A DNA stretch of 64,000 nt from the NCBI GenBank assembly GCA_007922195.1, contig ML681990.1:41679411-41743410 (forward strand). Direction: 5' to 3'. The translations under genes were made by a program, and so were the position numbers. This document shows, piece after piece, positions 1-11,240 of this stretch (positions are counted from its first letter, which is position 1; every line of letters begins with the position of its first letter). Under the pieces are notes generated by a model. The model saw only the letters and a list, made by a program, of their open reading frames with translations. It was not told the origin of the DNA and did not search any database. This DNA comes from Podocnemis expansa (Eukaryota; Chordata; Testudines; Podocnemididae).

Positions 1-187
1 AATTCAATTCTTGCTCCACCCTCCAGAAACAACTCACTACTGCCACATCACTCTGCACAGAGCTGGTCTGGATTCTGGGATAGGGGAGTGAGATGATTCA
101 AATGTAAAATTCCTAAATTTCTGTGTGAGGCAGTGAGCTCCAGTGAGTAGGGCACAGGCCTAGGATTCCTGAGGTGTCTAGTACAGG

Positions 188-356
188 CAGGAGCGCTGCT
201 GGCCCCAGAGAAGACCTGGTGCTCGGTGCGCTGAGGCTCGGGGCTCAGATGCCACCTTTGTAGCTGCCATTACAGGCAGTCTGGTGGCAGACCCAGGGCT
301 CGGGTGCTGGGACTTGGGGCTTGAGCCCTGTAAGCCCAGCACTAGCGACGCCCCTG
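188..356. mobile_element. hAT-like MITE, 8-bp TSD AGTACAGG
   Basis: AGTACAGG occurs at 180-187 and 357-364, exactly flanking a 169-bp unit. The unit begins CAGGAGCGCTGCT and ends AGCGACGCCCCTG, which are imperfect inverted ends. An 8-bp TSD with CAG...CTG ends is typical of hAT elements. The same termini recur at 40210-40562. No transposase is encoded. Confidence 0.85.
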
Positions 357-711
357 AGTACAGGTGAGGTTCTGTGGCCAGCAATGTATAGTAGGTCGAT
401 GAGGTGATTCCCATGGTCACTTCTGACTGAGACTTGGGAGGGCTATTCCTGGCTTTCACTGATCCACTGTGTCTTGGGCAAGTTCCTGTGCTTCTCTGGA
501 AGTCTGCTTTTCCTCTCAGACTTACTCTGTATTGCCTTCTGAGCAGGGATTGTTGCTTACTCTGTGCTTGTGGGGCTCAGCTCAGGAGGGTAAACTGGAG
601 GCATATTGAGTTTACTTTTAAATTAGTTTATCCAGTTTTTTTAATCACTACACCACTGGCTCAGCTGGGGACTCCAGGTGTTGGTGAAATACAAAGAATA
701 ACACAATACAC

Positions 712-906
712 CAGTGGTTTTCAAACTACGGATTGGGACCTGGTACTGGGTCACGGATCCTCAAGTACTGGGTCACAGCATCCCTGCTGCACCACCACAA
801 GACTGGAATGGGTTAATCAAAGATGTAACTGTTGGGCTGTGGACATAAATTTTTTTTTGGTTTTTTTTTTTTCAACTGGGTTCCAAGAAAAGTTTGAAAA
901 CCACTC
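712..906. mobile_element. hAT-like MITE (CAGTGGTTTTCAAAC family)
   Basis: Ends CAGTGGTTTTCAAAC and GTTTGAAAACCACTC are inverted. Flanks CAATACAC (704-711) and CAATATAC (907-914) match at 7 of 8 bases. A relative lies at 12707-12884. Noncoding. Confidence 0.82.
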
Positions 907-2060
907 CAATATACTGTGTGTCATGAGGAGAGGTTGTCAAGTTCCTTCCCCATTTCCAGCCTTCTGCTGCAGATGTGGAGCCTAGTTGCATGTACCTTTC
1001 AACCTACCAATCTGCTTACACTTTCAAGGCCACCTTTGCTAGAAAATTGGCTGAGCCACTAGTTAAGTGGCCTCATGTCCCTTCCACAGACTGACCTTGG
1101 CAAATTTGCCTTAGGGTAAAATTAATGTGTTTTGACTTCACTGTGTTTTTTACCTTGGGATAAATGAAGGCTCATGCGATAAATGTTAGTTTTTAAAAGT
1201 GCCACCAGATTCCTTGTTTGTTTTTTGCTGGACTAGACTATCATGGCTACCTCTTTGGAACTTGGCATCATGCCTCTTAGTTGCACTGATGTAAAAAAAA
1301 ATAATGCACCATTTTTAGCAGAGCAGACAAACCTTGAGTAGAGGTACCAAATGAGTTAAAGATTTGCAATTACTTTCCCCAAAATGCTGCAAGGAAGCTG
1401 CCTGAGGATAGTGTGTGTAGCAGGAGAATGAAATGGCCTGAATGCAGCCAGCTGGGCAACAGCAAGGGATCAACCTCCATGCTGATTTTTAACTCTGAAA
1501 TTGCTTTGGGTTTTTGAATGGTGATCTTGTGGCCAAGGAACACACATCACAGGAAATCAGCAGATTTAGATTCTTCCCATTTCCAGGCTACTTGTGCAAC
1601 CATTGACAAAGTGACTAAGCACTGTTCAGTTAGTTTTCTCTTCTGTAAAATGGAGATGATGATATTTAACAGACAGAAGAATTTGGAGAAGTGCATGTGT
1701 AATCTAATGGTAAATGTCCCTAGAAGTGTGATGCACAATGGGCTATGCTCTGTGTAATTTTTCTGTTCATTTTTGCAGTGTAATTGTATGGTTTGATGCC
1801 AGTTGTTATCATACAGGTTTCCCTTTTGGATGCTCTACTATATTGTTGCGGTATCATGTTCCCTGCAGCATCATGTATACGTACAGATGTGCAGCATGTT
1901 ACATAGCGCAGACCCTCAGGACCACCTCTAGCACAGAGGCTGGAGAATTACATGACAAAGGCGGTGCAAATTGCCCTCCCTGGCTTCTGTAGAAGAAAGG
2001 TAGTCACAACAGCACAGGAAGAAGGGGGGCCAAAGGGGAAAGGAGAAGGAATGCAGATAC
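907..2060. other. Upstream intergenic stretch
   Basis: No gene is supported. It contains one short Penelope tail at 1183-1265; the remaining short open frames lack recognisable domains. Confidence 0.5.
1183..1265 (+). repeat. Penelope-like element 3' tail fragment
   Basis: It carries the tail modules seen many times in this window: GTTAGT, TTTTAAAAGTGCCACC, CTTGTTTGTTTTTTGCTGG, ACTAGACTATCATGGCTAC and CTTTGGAACTTG. It is a short 5'-truncated copy. Confidence 0.75.
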
Positions 2061-2376
2061 TTTGGATATGTCTACACTACATGCTTAAGTCAACTTAAGC
2101 AACTCTGTGGCTACATTCAGAGTTTAAGTTGGCTTAAGCACTTGCTTAAGTTGGCTTAACTCCTGCCTGTAAAGTTGCCTTAAAGATTATCGACATTATT
2201 AAGTTGACTTAAGCCAATGTAGCCACAGATTTGGCTTACATCAACTTAATTGACCTCCAGGCCATCCAAGCACTCCTTTTGGTCACCAGGAAGAGCCTGC
2301 CCTGGCCAATGACAGGGCAGGAGGAAGCCCTGCCCACCTTGCTCCACAGAGTTGGCCAGGCCTGCCTTCCTGCACC

Positions 2377-3605
2377 ATGAAGCAAGGCAGTCAGCGACGG
2401 AAGCGGGACCCTGCATTGACCCACCAGGACACTTTGGATTTTGGAGGCATACAGCGTCATAGCTCAGGCCCTGGCAGACAAGGGGCACAGATGGGACACT
2501 CAAAGTGCGGGTCAAAATCGAGGACCTCAGGCAGGGGTACCAAAAGGTCCAGGAGGCCATCTGCTGCTCGGGGGCAGCCACCACCAGCTGCCCCAACTAC
2601 ACGGAGCTCCATGCCTTCCTGAGGTAGGAGGATGGCACCCACCCGCTCCACACCCTCAACTCCACCAAGCCCCCCTCCCTCAACACTGACCAGGAAGAGG
2701 GCCAGTAGACAAGAATGTGGTGCTGGGTCGGGGAACACCTCAGTGACCATGTACACCACCATGCCCGAGCTATTCCCTGCCCTGACGCTGGAGCTAGGGA
2801 TGCAGGAGGCAGCTCCCCCACCACCCAGGATGACCCAGGTTAGCAGACATCGTGCCACACCCCTGCTGCACCTGCTGGTGAGTGCTCCCTCCCTGCAATC
2901 ATGGTGTTGCAGGTAGTTGGGAGAGGGACTGCAGGGAGACAGGGCGTAGGGAGAGGCAGGGTCCCAGGGAGGAGGCTCAGAGGCCCTCGCACAGAGGCAG
3001 TGGGGCAGGAGGCCATGTCGTGAAGGAGACCCAGAGCTGAACAGGACAGGAGTGTATCTGGAAATGGGGTGGGGGGACTGGAGGTGGGAGTGCCAAGGCC
3101 AGACAACATGTACCCAACACTGTTGGCACATGGCCTCAGGAGAGATCCCTGGTGCAGGGCTTCCTGAGGCTTATCACCATGGGCATTGCACTGACCTGTG
3201 CAGCAGAGCACAGCAGCATGTACTAAGGGGTCTCACAGGATGGGGAAGCAGAGGGATAGTCATGGAACAGCAGTTGCTGTCAGGCTGCACACTGCACTAG
3301 CTCATGGGAGGAACTCTTGTTCTTTGCTTCTCTCCTGCAGACCCTGTGCCTGTGACACAGGACACTCCCAAGGCATGCCCAGCCCCAACCAGGAGGAGGA
3401 GGGGACGTCAGTCACAGGATGAGATCCTTGAGGACCAGCTCCAGCTGGTAGGGCGGACTGATGCAGACCTGAGGGCCTGGCTGGAGCAGGAGGACACCCA
3501 TCATAGGGTCAAGCAGTCCATGCTTGACCACATGCTGGACTTGCTTGAACAGCAGACCCATGCCCTTGTGGTGTGGGGCCACAACCCTCAGTCCCCATGT
3601 CCTTG
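2377..3605 (+). pseudogene. Myb/SANT-like DNA-binding protein of a Harbinger element (frameshifted)
   Basis: The domain is split between frames. One frame near 2441 reads AYSVIAQALADKGHRWD; from about 2500 another frame reads VKIEDLRQGYQKVQEAI and then CPNYTELHAFLR. This is the Myb/SANT-like pattern of Harbinger ORF1 proteins, ending in the usual cysteine and aromatic, EL-rich motif. A GTGAGT donor at 2878 and CTCCTGCAG acceptor at 3332-3340 suggest an intron. The downstream exon (3341-3605) reads QDEILEDQLQL and a Glu/Gln-rich helix ending LLEQQTHALV, then TGA. The family role is to bind transposon ends and assist the transposase. Frame changes and a stop near 2620 mark it as nonfunctional. 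Confidence 0.72.
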
Positions 3606-3823
3606 ACCCCAGCAGCCCTCCTCGCCAGCGGCCCAGGACTCAGGGTGGACAGCTGCACACCCAGAACCTGCCTGCCCACCTGGTGCACTAGCACCCCTCC
3701 ATGTCCCCCTGTAAAGAAAACCCATGGACACTGTTATTCTGTGTCTAGTGCATCATTTTATTGTGTTGGGGATAGGAGGGAGACAGGTGGGGGGGGGGGG
3801 GCTGGCATAGGCAGGTGCGGTTG

Positions 3824-4317
3824 GTGACAGTGCATAGCAGGAGCCTGTTGATGGCCCTGCAGAACTGCCTCAGGACAGCCCCCACAGTGGACTAGACAAT
3901 CCTGAACTGATGGACAATGGAGTGGTAGGAGCCTGGGGTTGCCAGCTTCCAGAGGGCAACAGCCACTTGCTTGCCCATGGGCAGGGTGGGTTGGAGTCGG
4001 ATGTCGGTGTGCTGTGGAACTGGGGTGAACTCAGTGACCAGCTCGAAGAAAGTGCTCTTCCTCATATGCAGATCTTGCAGCCACTGGTCATTGGCCCACG
4101 TGGCGAGGATGATCCAATCCCAGCAGTCACTGTTGGTTTCCCATGCCCAGATGAGCTGGGGGCACAGTGGACACTGTGAGTGCACCAGGTGCCAGGTTCG
4201 ATGGTGGGGTTGGTGTCCTGTGGCTATCCCCGGTGCTGGCAGTTGCCCCTGCAGTACTTGCTCCAGTGCTGGAGAGTCTGGCCAATGCATGGCAGGTGTG
4301 GAGAGCTGTGCTGGCAC
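3824..4317 (-). pseudogene. Harbinger transposase N-terminal fragment
   Basis: On the minus strand the frame reads WDWIILATWANDQWLQ, LHMRKSTFFELV, a segment with LPMGKQVAVALWKLA, then GSYHSIVHQFRIV. This matches the N-terminal part of Harbinger (HARBI1-like) transposases, ahead of the catalytic DDE nuclease. A TAG replaces a codon just before STVGAVLRQFCRAINRLLL, after which homology fades near 3824. The whole catalytic domain is missing, so the product cannot be active. It faces the Myb remnant tail to tail within the same inverted repeats. Confidence 0.78.
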
Positions 4318-4576
4318 ATTCCTGGGGCATGTTGGGGTCCGTTATCTCCTTGGGCTTCATCTTGCCAGGCAAAGTAGGGAGTGTGTTGTGGGCACCTCCT
4401 GTGTTTATAGGAGTGGGTGGGGAAGTGGGACGTGTCTCTGGTGCACTGTGGGCCAGCTACCCACAATGCACCACTCCTAAGGCAACCCAGTCAGTGCCAG
4501 GATGGACATGGGCAGTCTAGTGGCATTTTTGAATGTGGGCTCTCTAAATCAACTGAGTCCTCTAGTGTAGACAGCC

Positions 4577-6229
4577 TTTGAGAGTGGGTGAAGCTGCTGG
4601 CTATTGTCCATAAACACCTTCTTAGAAGCAATTACAAGATACTGAGCCTATCCATGTTGTTGGGAGGGCAGTAGCTGGTTGAACACCACCAGTAGTCAGT
4701 ATTGTGGGTAAGAATTAGGAGAATAGATTAAAAAGCAATCTTGGAATAGTGGTAGTAGAATAGCATGCATTTTATATCTTTTATTTGCTACTGGTAACTC
4801 CTGACTCCTTTATTAAATGATTGTGCATTGATTTGCTGTATATTCACTTAAAATCATATTTCAATCAACAAACTAGTGTTTGTTTTATCTTTAGCTGTGT
4901 GGACTTCAGAGGGTGTGAATCAGAGAGGCTGGGCCTATCAATTTCTAAGACAAATGGATGGATGTGAGTCTACAGTGGTTGGAAGTGTGTCCCAATCTCT
5001 GTAGGATGTAGTTCCTGGTGTGGTGGCTGGGGACTAACAGGGCTTGTGTGGGAACTATTGCCATAGTGACCAGAGGGCACCAACCCACTGCCTGGGACCA
5101 ATTACAGTCAGGAGGCTGGCATGGAGTGGCTCAGGAGTGAGTAGGCACCTGGTAAAGTGGGGCAAGTTGGGTTCAGGAGTGGACACGGGGGGGGGCATAG
5201 TGGTACATGGACCATATACTGGGAGCAGGCTGTCACGAAGTGTTTATAAATAAATAATAAATCCATGTAAGAAAACTAGAAAATTTAGTTTCAAGCCTGG
5301 ATACATTTTTTTATTTAAATTTCTGTACATTTGGACACTACAGCTGGTATAAGCTACCAGCCTGTATCACACTTAGGACTGCTGCATCACACCAACTCTT
5401 CTGTGAACACAATGGCAATTTAAGACTTCTGTTTGCATAGACAACTTATGGGAAAGTATTTTATGCACTAAATGCTTTTGGCTAAGATTGTGTGAAACTC
5501 TTCTGGATCAATTTTACCCAGAGGAATACCTCAACCAATTATCCTATATGATTTCCATTCCAAATAATGTATTCAAAGAAGCTTACTTTACAATCGATAG
5601 GAAAACACAAACTACAGTTCCAAAAAAAATGGTAGTTGCAAAGTTTTCAGTAAGAGGATGTTTTTTTTCCAGTGCTCAAAGTGAAGTGTCTGCATTGACA
5701 TAAATAGTTTACTTTCAGGAAAGTGTTATTTTGCCCATCTTTGTATTAGACAAACGTTTCCACTATAATGTGTCTGAACCTTATATAGACTCCTCCAGAG
5801 TATTACGTGCTTGGCAGTGTAGAGGGTCTTGGTGATCAAGATTTGCAGGAGTCATAGAGGCTTGCAGAGGCATTTTCCTGAGTATTTCATAGAGGCTATG
5901 GGCACCAGGCTTTCCAAGGGATTATTATTGTTGTTTATTTTTGCACAGTGCCTGTGACTCTGTACATGCTGTAAGAGCTATTAGTCATATCAATCCAAAG
6001 AAATTTCAATTTAGGATTCTGCCATGAATCTAAAAAAGCAAGGAAGCACATTTGGGGACATATCCTCAGGTACTGGAAATTGTCATAGCTGCATTGACTT
6101 CAGTGAAGCTCTGACAATTTATACCTGGTGAGGAACTAAGTGAAAATTTCCTTGCCTTTGTTGTCATGCCAGTGTCACCATCAACATGGCCAATTCCACA
6201 GGGATAGGCTCTCCTTGGAGACTGTCAAC
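4577..6229. other. Upstream intergenic stretch, nothing recognised
   Basis: No gene, RNA or clear repeat boundary is recognised. The 71-codon open frame near 5488 has no recognisable domain. Confidence 0.45.
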
Positions 6230-6656
6230 CAGATCAATTTCTGACTAGATTCTTATGCTGGGCATTGTTTATAACCATCACTGGCAATTATATTCCATCA
6301 CTGAAGTTTCTGTTGTCCATGTGATCACTGACCATCTAGCATCATTCCTTGCTACAGAAACTTAGCATTAATTGGTGTTCCTGTCCAATAACATGGCAAT
6401 ACTGAGAAAACCATCAAAATTGAATCAGCGCTGTTGCTTTGTTCAGCTCTGAATATCCTTCTTGCAGATCCTATCCTGTCACTTGATATGGAGACATGAA
6501 GAAGAACTGAAGAAGATGACAAGAACTGAAAACTTCAATTTGGTATTCTTCACTCTTCTTTGAGGCCCACATTTCACTGTCATATGACAGAGTCAGCATA
6601 ACTGTGGTTCTATTGATCCTCAGCTTTGTAAAAGCTTGATGCTGCACTGTCCTCAC
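6230..6656 (-). pseudogene. Non-LTR retrotransposon RT C-terminal fragment
   Basis: The minus-strand frame at 6471-6656 reads KLRINRTTVMLTLSYDSEMWASKKSEE. The pattern of basic residue, TTV, TL-YDSEMW and KKSEE is that of the region after the catalytic core in many LINE reverse transcriptases. It probably continues the minus-strand LINE at 8440-9250, separated by later insertions (the MITE at 6660-7039 and a CR1 fragment). Family not determined. Confidence 0.6.
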
Positions 6657-6659
6657 AGA

Positions 6660-7039
6660 GGCTATGTCTACACTACAAAAACTAAGTCGACTTTAAGTCA
6701 GCTTAATAAACTCTAAAGTAGACTTTATTAAGTTGAGTTAGTGAGTCCCCTTCTCTTGAGTTGACTTAACAAAATTGGCCAAGTCAACTTAAAGTGTCCT
6801 AATAAAAATGTGTTTGCTTAAGTTGACTTTACTAAGTCAACTTAAGCAGGCACATGTTATTACATAGGGCTTCTTAAGCCGACAGAGATGGTCACATTGC
6901 GTTAAGTTGACTTAATGCCTAAGCCAACTTGAGTGAAAGTTATTAAGTTGACTTAATGAACTCCAGTTGTAGCCAGGGCTTTGCTTAAGTTGACTTAAGC
7001 CTCCTTAAATCAACTTAAGCCCATCGTGTAGACATACCC
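6660..7039. mobile_element. Harbinger-type MITE packed with TTAAGTTGACTTAA-like palindromes
   Basis: Ends GGCTATGTCTACAC and GTGTAGACATACCC are inverted, with AGA at 6657-6659 and 7040-7042 as a 3-bp TSD. The interior holds about a dozen variants of the palindrome AAGTTGACTT or AAGTCAACTT. Termini and motif match the element at 2064-4576. No coding capacity. Confidence 0.85.
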
Positions 7040-7289
7040 AGAGGCTGCTGAGGGACTAAAACACAGCAGCAGCTGCTGCCAATATGGAGGCTGCTCAAGA
7101 GCATCTGCTGACCTTGTGAAAGTTCAGCGCTCTGTTCCACTTCTAGATCAGAGGTTTTCAAGTGAGGGGGAAGGCAACATGGGACTTTCAGGGGTAGGAG
7201 AGGGCATGGTGAGTTTTCTGATGAATTGTTGGTTATAGTAGAAGTTCCAGGTCACAATAATAAGCAATCTTAGCTATAGGGCAAGGTAG

Positions 7290-7790
7290 GCAAGTGCCCC
7301 AGGCCCCATGCTGGGGGAGGGCCTCATGCTGTGTGTCCGTCATAAATCTCCAGGGCTGGTCAGTCAGGACCAGGAGCCACACGTGATTAGGGGGTCCAGG
7401 TAGATAAGGAGGGGGCTGGGGAACTGCAGGGTGTGGGGGGCCCAGTGAGGATCAAGGGAAGGAGGCAGCAGGGGATTGGCGATGTGGATGCACTAGCAGC
7501 CAAACTTGGCAGAGGGCCGGCAAGGCAGCGACCATGAGGGGGGGGTGGGGAGGTCACAGGGGGAAGATGGTGGGGGTGGGTGGCAAAGCTGGGGGGCAAG
7601 CGCAGGCTGAGGGAGAGGCACCACGGGGCAGATGCTGGCTGGGGTGGAAGAGTGGGGGGCTGGCTGTGGGGCCTGAGGGAAGGAGTTGTGGCAAAAGTCA
7701 ATGATGGCCCCTTCCCAAGAAATGGGGCAGCCCCATCCTTGACTTTTGCCCACAACCCATAATCACTAAAACCACTCCTGGTCACACTGC
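7290..7790. repeat. GC-rich low-complexity stretch
   Basis: G-rich on the plus strand with runs of GGGG and repeated GGGGCTGG or GGCAGC words. Proline-rich open frames here are composition artefacts. It may be part of a hAT-like repeat (nearby text GGCAAGTGCCCCAGG resembles other repeats in the window), but no ends were found. Confidence 0.4.
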
Positions 7791-7924
7791 CACTCATTCA
7801 GATTTGGCTTTACCCCCAACCCCTTTACTATAATAAAGATTTTTAACTGATCTGTAAACTTGGAGGCTGTACCCTGTGACTAGAAAATCACTAATATAAT
7901 TGCTATTTTTATGAAAGGGGGGAA

Positions 7925-8265
7925 AAATGATCAGGGAAACTATAGGCTTCTTGAAAGATAAAGTAGTTAAGGACATCGAGATGAATAGTAATTTGGGATA
8001 AAAACACAGCTATTTTTATAAAAGGTAGCTCATGCCAGACTAATCTAATCTCCTTCTTTGAGCGGGTAACTGATTTTGTTTAAGATAAAGAAAATGCAAT
8101 AGGTCTAATCTAGCTGGATTTCAGTAAGGCATTTGATACAGTTTCAGATGGGAAATTATTAGTTAAAATCGAAAAGATGGGGATTAATGAGAATTGAAAG
8201 TAGAATAAGGAACTGGTTAAAGGGGAGACTATATGTGTTATGCTGAAGGGTGATCTGTGCACCAT
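7925..8265 (+). pseudogene. CR1 LINE reverse transcriptase fragment
   Basis: The plus strand matches the CR1 RT segment that reads GKL-type text, then FF-E-VT-F, then DLAGFQ (for the D-FSKAFD box) and N-LVKGR-like text. Recognisable stretches include TTTCAGTAAGGCATTTGATA and AGGAACTGGTTAAAGGGGAG. Stops and indels interrupt it. Confidence 0.68.
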
Positions 8266-8439
8266 GGTCCCTTCTGAACTTAAAGTTCTGAGTTTATAAA
8301 GGAGTGACAACCTGACCAAATCTGAGTGAGTGGTATCGCACCTATGGAGTTGTAGCACCACTCAGGTTGACCTGTCCACCCTTAGTGCTCTAGGAAGAAT
8401 CTGTGCTGGTATTAAGCTGGCTATGCAAGTGTCCACATC

Positions 8440-9250
8440 TTTTGACCATCACCAAAGGGTGCCCATGATGCTGCTGCCCATGTTTTTGACAAGTTGCCTT
8501 GAGCTCAGTGTCCTGTCTGGGCAGGTTAATTTTGAGCAGTCGTAATCTGGAGCTGAAGACTGCTTAATGGTAATGACCAGACACTTAGTTTTACCTAGAT
8601 TAATAAGCAGACCACTGTGTACTGCTTCTTGCCTGACCACAACAGCTATTGGCTGCAGAGATTCATCAGACTGATCAACAAGACAATGTCACTAGCATAT
8701 TCAAGACCTCAAAGCAGAATGGTGGCCAGCTTAGTGCCACTGAGAGGTGCCTCCTCAAGTTTATATATCTAGTCAGATCTGACACTGAACCATGGTAGCA
8801 ATATACAGCCTTGCTAGATTCCTGTGAAAAAAGAAACCATGCCAAATACCTGCCATTGACTTGAAACGCTGCTTTCTCTTCCATTACAGAACTCGTCTGT
8901 CAATGATAGTATCTTTCCAGACATACTAAGTTGCCTTTTTGGATCCCACACATTTGCTCAATGCACTGAATCAAAGGGATAGCTGTGTTAGTCTAGTCCA
9001 GCAAAAAAACAACAACAAGGAGTCGTGTGGCGCTGCATCTGAGGAAGTGGGATTTTCTCCCACGAAACTCATGCAAAAAATAAATCTGTTAGTCTCAAAG
9101 TGCCACACGCCTCCTTGTTGTTTTTTTTTTTACTGAATCAAAGGCCTGACAGAAGTTTATAAAACTGCTGTTCATGGCATATTAAATTCAGCCCTACCTT
9201 TGCAAAAAGCACAGTACCACATCATCTACATTTAGCTAACGTTTCATCTT
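8440..9250 (-). pseudogene. Non-LTR retrotransposon RT core fragment
   Basis: On the minus strand the text moves from FQVNGRYLAWF (the V-G...F segment) to YASDIVLL, which corresponds to the catalytic YADD box with D changed to S, then to GLLINLGKTKCLVI, the typical region after the active site. The frame shifts between these parts. The copy is interrupted by a small Penelope insertion at 8978-9131. Family not determined. Confidence 0.65.
8978..9131. mobile_element. Penelope-like insertion, inverted-arm form, 13-bp TSD
   Basis: ACTGAATCAAAGG occurs at 8965-8977 and 9132-9144. Between them lie a minus-strand tail (AACAACAAGGAGTCGTGTGG) and a plus-strand tail (GTTAGTCTCAAAGTGCCACA, CTCCTTGTTG), with both 3' ends facing outward. 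It interrupts the minus-strand LINE. Confidence 0.85.
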
Positions 9251-10540
9251 CTCTGTTTGTAGCAGCAAAGGAAAACAACCCCCTATATGTCTCTTGCTCA
9301 TAGGAATGTGACTGCTAGCTACCTACTACTTCAGATCTCCATTTGCTATGCATATTAGTGGGTAGGCACTTAACAGCATAATGGGGGCTAAAGCTCAGAT
9401 CCTGCTGTTCCAAGAGCAAAGACTTCCATGACTTGAGCTTAAAAAGATACCTTTTCTTTAGCTATGAGGTGAGCAGTATAACACCTATGGGACACAGATG
9501 AACTATTTGGATTTTGTCCAGTAGAGGTCAGTTCATCACAATGTAAATTTTTGTTTGCAGACTTTCAAGGAGAGATCATACAGGTGCATGGTCTTTTTAA
9601 AAATGAAGTTGACTTTTTTTCATATTGAATCCACTGTACTCTAAATAGTAAAAATAAGGCTTTTTTTAAAAACACCTACTAGTGAACAAGAGACAAAGGT
9701 GGACAGGGTAGTATCTTTTATTGACCTAACATCAATTGCAGTCTCCATCATAAGATTCCAAGCTCACAGTAGCCTGATTCTAGTATTAAGACTCCAGTGA
9801 TCAACATAAGTGAGAGTAAGATCTAGGCCTATTGTGTATATTTTCTGTATTAACCTGGTTACTGTGCAAGACAAGTGCACTGAAGTCTAAGGATTTTGTT
9901 GAAGAATAATCACCACATATAGTCAACTTGTAGAAATGATGGTATTAAGGTTCAGACACTAGGTGGACACCCCTAAGATATGAATTCCATTCTGAATTTT
10001 GGCACAGAATTTGTGTATGATCTTGGTCAAATCTCATTTTAGGCTCAACTGCTCCTTTAGGAACAACCCTGTGTAAGGGGTAATATGTAGATGCACTACT
10101 CCAGCAGCATCTGAGGGAAAGAATTTCTTTAGAGAGGCACAATTCTGGCTTGCATCTGGGGGGAAGTAATCTGCCACCTGTCCTGGTCTGTTGCATTTTA
10201 CTCCCCTCCAGCCTTCTGCAGAGCTGCCAGCTGGGGTACCAGGGACAGAGCCAAAATCCTGCTTCTGCCTCACCAGAGTACCAGACATGTGGCCACTGGC
10301 TTCCCATCCAAATCATCAACAGAAGTCTAGGAAAGAAGTCCACACACCATGTTTCCCTTTGCAGCTGTTGGGGCTGGGTCATAAACCAGCCTTCAGTCAC
10401 TCAGTACTTCAGTTTCCCCATCTGTAAACCTCTGCCTCACAACAGTGTCCTGAGGCTTAATTAATTGATTGTGAAGCTTCAGATCCTATAGGGACACACA
10501 GCACTGAAAAGCTTTTAAAGAACTAAGTAGCTAATTTAAA
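9251..10540. other. Upstream intergenic stretch
   Basis: No gene or defined repeat was recognised. The 151-codon minus-strand frame at 9945-10400 has no recognisable domain and an overlapping opposite frame. Confidence 0.45.
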
Positions 10541-10704
10541 AAAAAACAACAAGCAGTTGTGTGGCACTTTAAGACTAACAGATTTATTTTTTGCCTGAGC
10601 TTTGTGGGAGAAGATCCCACTTCCTCAGATGCTTGGAAGATGGGTGAACTTACAGAAAGGAATGAAACTAAATGCAAGGGGGTGTAAAACATAAGATCAG
10701 GTCC
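10541..10704 (-). repeat. Penelope-like 3' tail, directly upstream of the SERINC5 CpG island
   Basis: It reads AACAACAAGCAGTTGTGTGG, then the AAGACTAACAGATTTATT and GGGAGAAGATCCCACTTCCT modules, then GTAAAACATAAGATCAGGTC. This is the reverse complement of the tail at 51540-51735, so the copy lies on the minus strand and is 5'-truncated at the CpG-island edge. Confidence 0.85.
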
Positions 10705-11084
10705 TAAAGATGAGGGAGTTTTCGGGAGCTACAGGAACATCGCTGGACTCTGGGGTTGATGCTGCTCGACCTTGCGTGCGCCAGCCCCAGGAAATGTCTC
10801 TTCCTCAGTTTCCCCTTCGCAGAGCAGGGAGGGCTGAGCGGCTCCTCCCGCGCCCGGTAGCTGAGCCGGGCAGCCCCTCCCGGGCCTGCCCCGCGCGAGC
10901 GCCCGGGAGACTTCGGCGCGGCAGCGTTCACACGAGCCGGGCCAGGATGCGGAGCGCTGGCTCGCCGCCCGCCGCATCTCACTGAGTCTGGAAGCGCCGG
11001 GGCTGGAAGAACTGGACGGGCCGCGCCCGGCTGGGGAAGGAGGAGCCGAGCGGAGTGACTCCGGCGTGGGCAGCCCGCGCCTGG

Positions 11085-11117
11085 ATTGGCTGCACGGGTG
11101 ACTCCGGAAGCTATAAA
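11085..11117 (+). promoter_or_regulatory. SERINC5: Core promoter: inverted CCAAT box and TATA box
   Basis: ATTGG (inverted CCAAT) lies at 11085-11089 and TATAAA at 11112-11117. A start site about 25-35 bp downstream would fall near 11140-11150, giving a 5' UTR of roughly 95 nt before the ATG at 11241. The start site itself is inferred. A TATA box in a CpG island is not the commonest arrangement for a broadly expressed gene. Confidence 0.7.
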
Positions 11118-11201
11118 GCAGGCGGCGGCGGGGCTTCGTTCTCGGTGCCTGCGGCTGCCCGGCGAGTCCCCGAGGACCGGACCGGGGCTGGCCGCTCCCG
11201 C

Positions 11202-11222
11202 ATGGGGCCCCGGGCGGCGTGA
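11202..11222 (+). other. Upstream ORF of 6 codons in the SERINC5 5' UTR
   Basis: ATG at 11202 is followed by five codons and TGA at 11220-11222 (peptide MGPRAA), ending 18 nt before the main ATG. It is the only ATG between the predicted start site and the SERINC5 start. Its context is weak at -3 (C) but has G at +4. It could reduce or regulate main-ORF translation through leaky scanning or reinitiation. Confidence 0.6.
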
Positions 11223-11240
11223 GACGGCAGCGGGGCCGGG

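Larger units (their letters stand above)
2064..4576. mobile_element. PIF/Harbinger-type DNA transposon, decayed, with both ORF remnants
   Basis: The left end is GGATATGTCTACACTAC and the right end is TAGTGTAGACAGCC, imperfect inverted repeats. TTT at 2061-2063 and 4577-4579 gives the 3-bp TSD typical of this superfamily. Inside are a + strand Myb/SANT-like protein remnant and a - strand transposase remnant, the usual two-gene Harbinger layout, here convergent. Subterminal DNA contains repeats of AAGTTGGCTTAAG-type palindromes shared with the MITE at 6660-7039, so this is probably a former autonomous relative of that MITE. Confidence 0.82.
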
